DNA of 64,000 nt, from positions 62,001 through 126,000 of the forward strand of contig NZ_JAGSYB010000001.1 in assembly GCF_025685415.1 (NCBI RefSeq), read 5' to 3'. The notes under the pieces were generated by a model. It did not search any database. It worked only from the letters and a program-made list of their open reading frames with translations, and was not told the origin of the DNA. Positions 62,698-64,000 of the stretch are shown here, piece by piece (position 1 is the stretch's first letter; every line of letters starts with the position of its first letter). The position numbers and the translations under genes are program-made. The stretch is from Terriglobus aquaticus (lineage in GTDB: Bacteria > Acidobacteriota > Terriglobia > Terriglobales > Acidobacteriaceae).

Positions 62698-62753
62698 GAG
62701 TCAGCAGAACCCTTTCGGGTGTGATTCGAGTCAGCGAAGTCAGCGGGTCAGCG
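62698..62753. repeat. Four short GTCAGC repeats between two ilv-operon genes
   Basis: GTCAGC occurs at about 62700, 62730, 62739 and 62747 in a 56-bp stretch upstream of ilvN on the minus strand, alongside CCAGCG (near 62693) and CGCTGG (near 62752), which can pair. A small ACCC/GGGT hairpin lies inside. It could be an mRNA structure affecting ilvN translation. Confidence 0.35.
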
Positions 62754-62769
62754 CTGGTTGCTGAGCGGC

Positions 62770-63306
62770 TTAGTCGGTGATGCGTTCGAGTACGTTCATG
62801 GTGCGGAAGTAGAGCGTAAGTTGGCCGGGTGTTGGCGGTTCTGTTGTCTTGCCACAACGGTTTTGCGCGACCACCCCGGTTGAAAGAATCTGGGCGATGG
62901 AGAAGCGTTCTGCCTTATCGGTATCGATGCTGCTCTTCGTTCGCGGTGTGCAGGACTTGTAGTCGACAACGATCGGGTTCAGGATTTCGCCTTTGTCCGC
63001 GACGGTGGCTTCGGCGAGCCCGTTCGTGTCGGTCTTAATTTCATGTTCTTCCGCGTGCGACATGAGGTGTTGTTTGTTGCGTTCGAGGAAGATTTCTTTA
63101 TCTGCGATGGGCTGGCCGGTCTTGCCATTGAGTAGGCGGATGTGGATGGTCGTTGTGGCTTCGGCACCGAACGGCCTGCGCTGCTGTGTGTCGGCCTGCT
63201 GCCGTTGCGGCGCAACGGTTTCGTTCTGCGCGGGCGCGGTTTGCGCGTACGCAAGCGTTGCGCCGAACAGGACCGAAGAAGCAGCGATGAGGTGACGAGT
63301 TCCCAC
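62770..63306 (-). CDS. Small exported protein inside the ilv operon
   Basis: 178 residues from a GTG sharing a base with the ilvB stop (TAGTG), so it is translationally coupled. A signal peptide (ending LAYAQ) is followed by a Gln/Pro-rich spacer and an Ig-like or carboxypeptidase-regulatory-like beta domain: TTIHIRLLNGKTGQPIADKEIF, EIKTDTNGLAEATVADKGE, then two well-spaced cysteines (SCTPRTK and NRCGKT) that could form a disulfide. I do not recognise a characterised family. Its location between ilvB and ilvN is unexplained. Confidence 0.7.
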   Translation of the reverse strand: MGTRHLIAASSVLFGATLAYAQTAPAQNETVAPQRQQADTQQRRPFGAEATTTIHIRLLNGKTGQPIADKEIFLERNKQHLMSHAEEHEIKTDTNGLAEATVADKGEILNPIVVDYKSCTPRTKSSIDTDKAERFSIAQILSTGVVAQNRCGKTTEPPTPGQLTLYFRTMNVLERITD

Positions 63307-64000
63307 TAGTCCTCGCTCGTTTCGATCAGCGGGTTGGGGCGGCGCACCATTTCGTGCAGGGCGGAGCCGGGCGCGATCATCGGGTACACGCCGTCTTCTT
63401 TTTCAACGGCGAAGTTGATGAGGAAAGAGCCTTCACCGGTGCGGGCGCGGGTGACCGTGGGCAGCACCTGGCTTCGTTCGGTCACGTGTGCGCCGGGGAT
63501 GCCGTGCGCGTCGGCGAGCTTCACGAAGTCGGGCGAGAGGATGGGGGAGCAGGCGTAGTTCTTGTCGTAGAACGCCTCCTGCCACTGGCGCACCATGCCC
63601 AGAAAGCCGTTGTTGATGACGGCGATGTTGATGTGCAGCTTCTCCTGCTGAATGGTAGAGAGTTCCGCGGCGGTCATCTGGAAGCCGCCGTCGCCGGCGA
63701 TGACCCAGACGTCTTTTTCGGGGCAGGCCATCTTGGCACCGATGGCCGCCGGCAGCCCGAAGCCCATGGTGCCCAGGCCGCCCGAGGTCATGAGGGTGCG
63801 GGTGTCTTCGTGACGGTAGTACTGCGCCTCCCACATCTGGTGCTGGCCCACGTCGGTCGAGATGATGGTCTGGTCGAGGCGGCCTGCGGCTTTGGCCTCC
63901 TGCCAGATGTCGTTGATGACGTGAGCGGCGTAGAGGTGGCCGTTGTCGGGCAGCGAGAGGATGTCGCGCACGCTGGCATCGCCCTTCATGCGGCGGATCT
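63306..64000 (-). CDS. ilvB: Acetolactate synthase large subunit (C-terminal part, cut by window edge)
   Basis: The last 231 residues or so are visible; the frame is open to the edge. This is the C-terminal TPP-binding domain: STDVGQHQMWEAQYYR, GGLGTMGFGLPAAIGAKMA, the TPP motif GDGGFQMTAAELSTIQQ with NNGFLGMVRQWQEAFY, and ALHEMVRRPNPLI at the end. It makes acetolactate from two pyruvates, the first common step of valine, leucine and, with 2-oxobutyrate, isoleucine synthesis. The stop shares a base with the next gene. Confidence 0.97.
   Translation of the reverse strand, partial: IRRMKGDASVRDILSLPDNGHLYAAHVINDIWQEAKAAGRLDQTIISTDVGQHQMWEAQYYRHEDTRTLMTSGGLGTMGFGLPAAIGAKMACPEKDVWVIAGDGGFQMTAAELSTIQQEKLHINIAVINNGFLGMVRQWQEAFYDKNYACSPILSPDFVKLADAHGIPGAHVTERSQVLPTVTRARTGEGSFLINFAVEKEDGVYPMIAPGSALHEMVRRPNPLIETSED

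Overview
The window looks like chromosomal housekeeping DNA from a high-GC acidobacterium, probably of the Terriglobales type (Terriglobus, Granulicella or Edaphobacter relatives). This is inferred from family content, not from a marker gene. The evidence is a TonB receptor with an N-terminal carboxypeptidase-regulatory domain, many small secreted and lipoprotein families, DUF4397, YVTN propeller, DUF4174 and DUF4337 proteins, futalosine-type menaquinone synthesis (MqnA), and tightly overlapping biosynthetic operons. I see no prophage, insertion sequence, CRISPR array, rRNA or convincing tRNA.

Layout. 1-6.8 kb: truncated TonB receptor, RodZ-like membrane HTH protein, ahcY behind a repeat- and hairpin-rich leader, then exported proteins (YVTN propeller, small repeat protein, DUF4397 lipoprotein, helix-hairpin-helix protein). 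6.9-13.0 kb: a compact histidine operon hisI-G-D-C-B-H-F preceded by a His-rich leader peptide and mutually exclusive antiterminator and terminator helices, which is a complete-looking ribosome-mediated attenuator. hisA and hisE are absent. 13.0-18.6 kb: envelope acyltransferase and three polytopic glycosyltransferase-like proteins. 18.6-23.1 kb: rplM-rpsI-rpsB-tsf with structured leaders and an internal terminator-like hairpin, then an RtcB-family RNA ligase. 23.1-28 kb: another membrane glycosyltransferase-like protein, an alpha/beta hydrolase, and a two-gene GMC oxidoreductase unit. 28-33 kb: a DEAD-box helicase with a long structured leader and a DEVD motif II, an amidohydrolase, a membrane protein and a DHH phosphoesterase. 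33-36.2 kb: pgi, a UPF0145 protein, a VOC protein and thymidine kinase.

36.2-48.8 kb is a long minus-strand run: ribE, ribD, YidB-like, DUF4337, ftsY, gpsA, plsY, cinA, an NHL propeller, a DoxX pair, pgpA, yacG, an unknown gene and rimO. Next come the SRP RNA (ffs) on the plus strand, fabH, a DedA-family protein, mqnA, dprA and topA. 56-60.9 kb holds DUF427, a LolA-like exported protein, a cNMP-domain histidine kinase, DUF4174 and an MDR oxidoreductase. The right end is the branched-chain amino-acid operon, read leftwards: ilvB (cut by the window edge), a small exported protein, ilvN, ilvC.

Themes. Two amino-acid operons, phospholipid and fatty-acid synthesis (gpsA, plsY, pgpA, fabH), the SRP pathway (ffs and ftsY) and translation (r-proteins, EF-Ts, RimO) coexist. 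The most distinctive material is regulatory RNA: the his attenuator, the ahcY leader, the ribosomal-protein leaders and the helicase leader.
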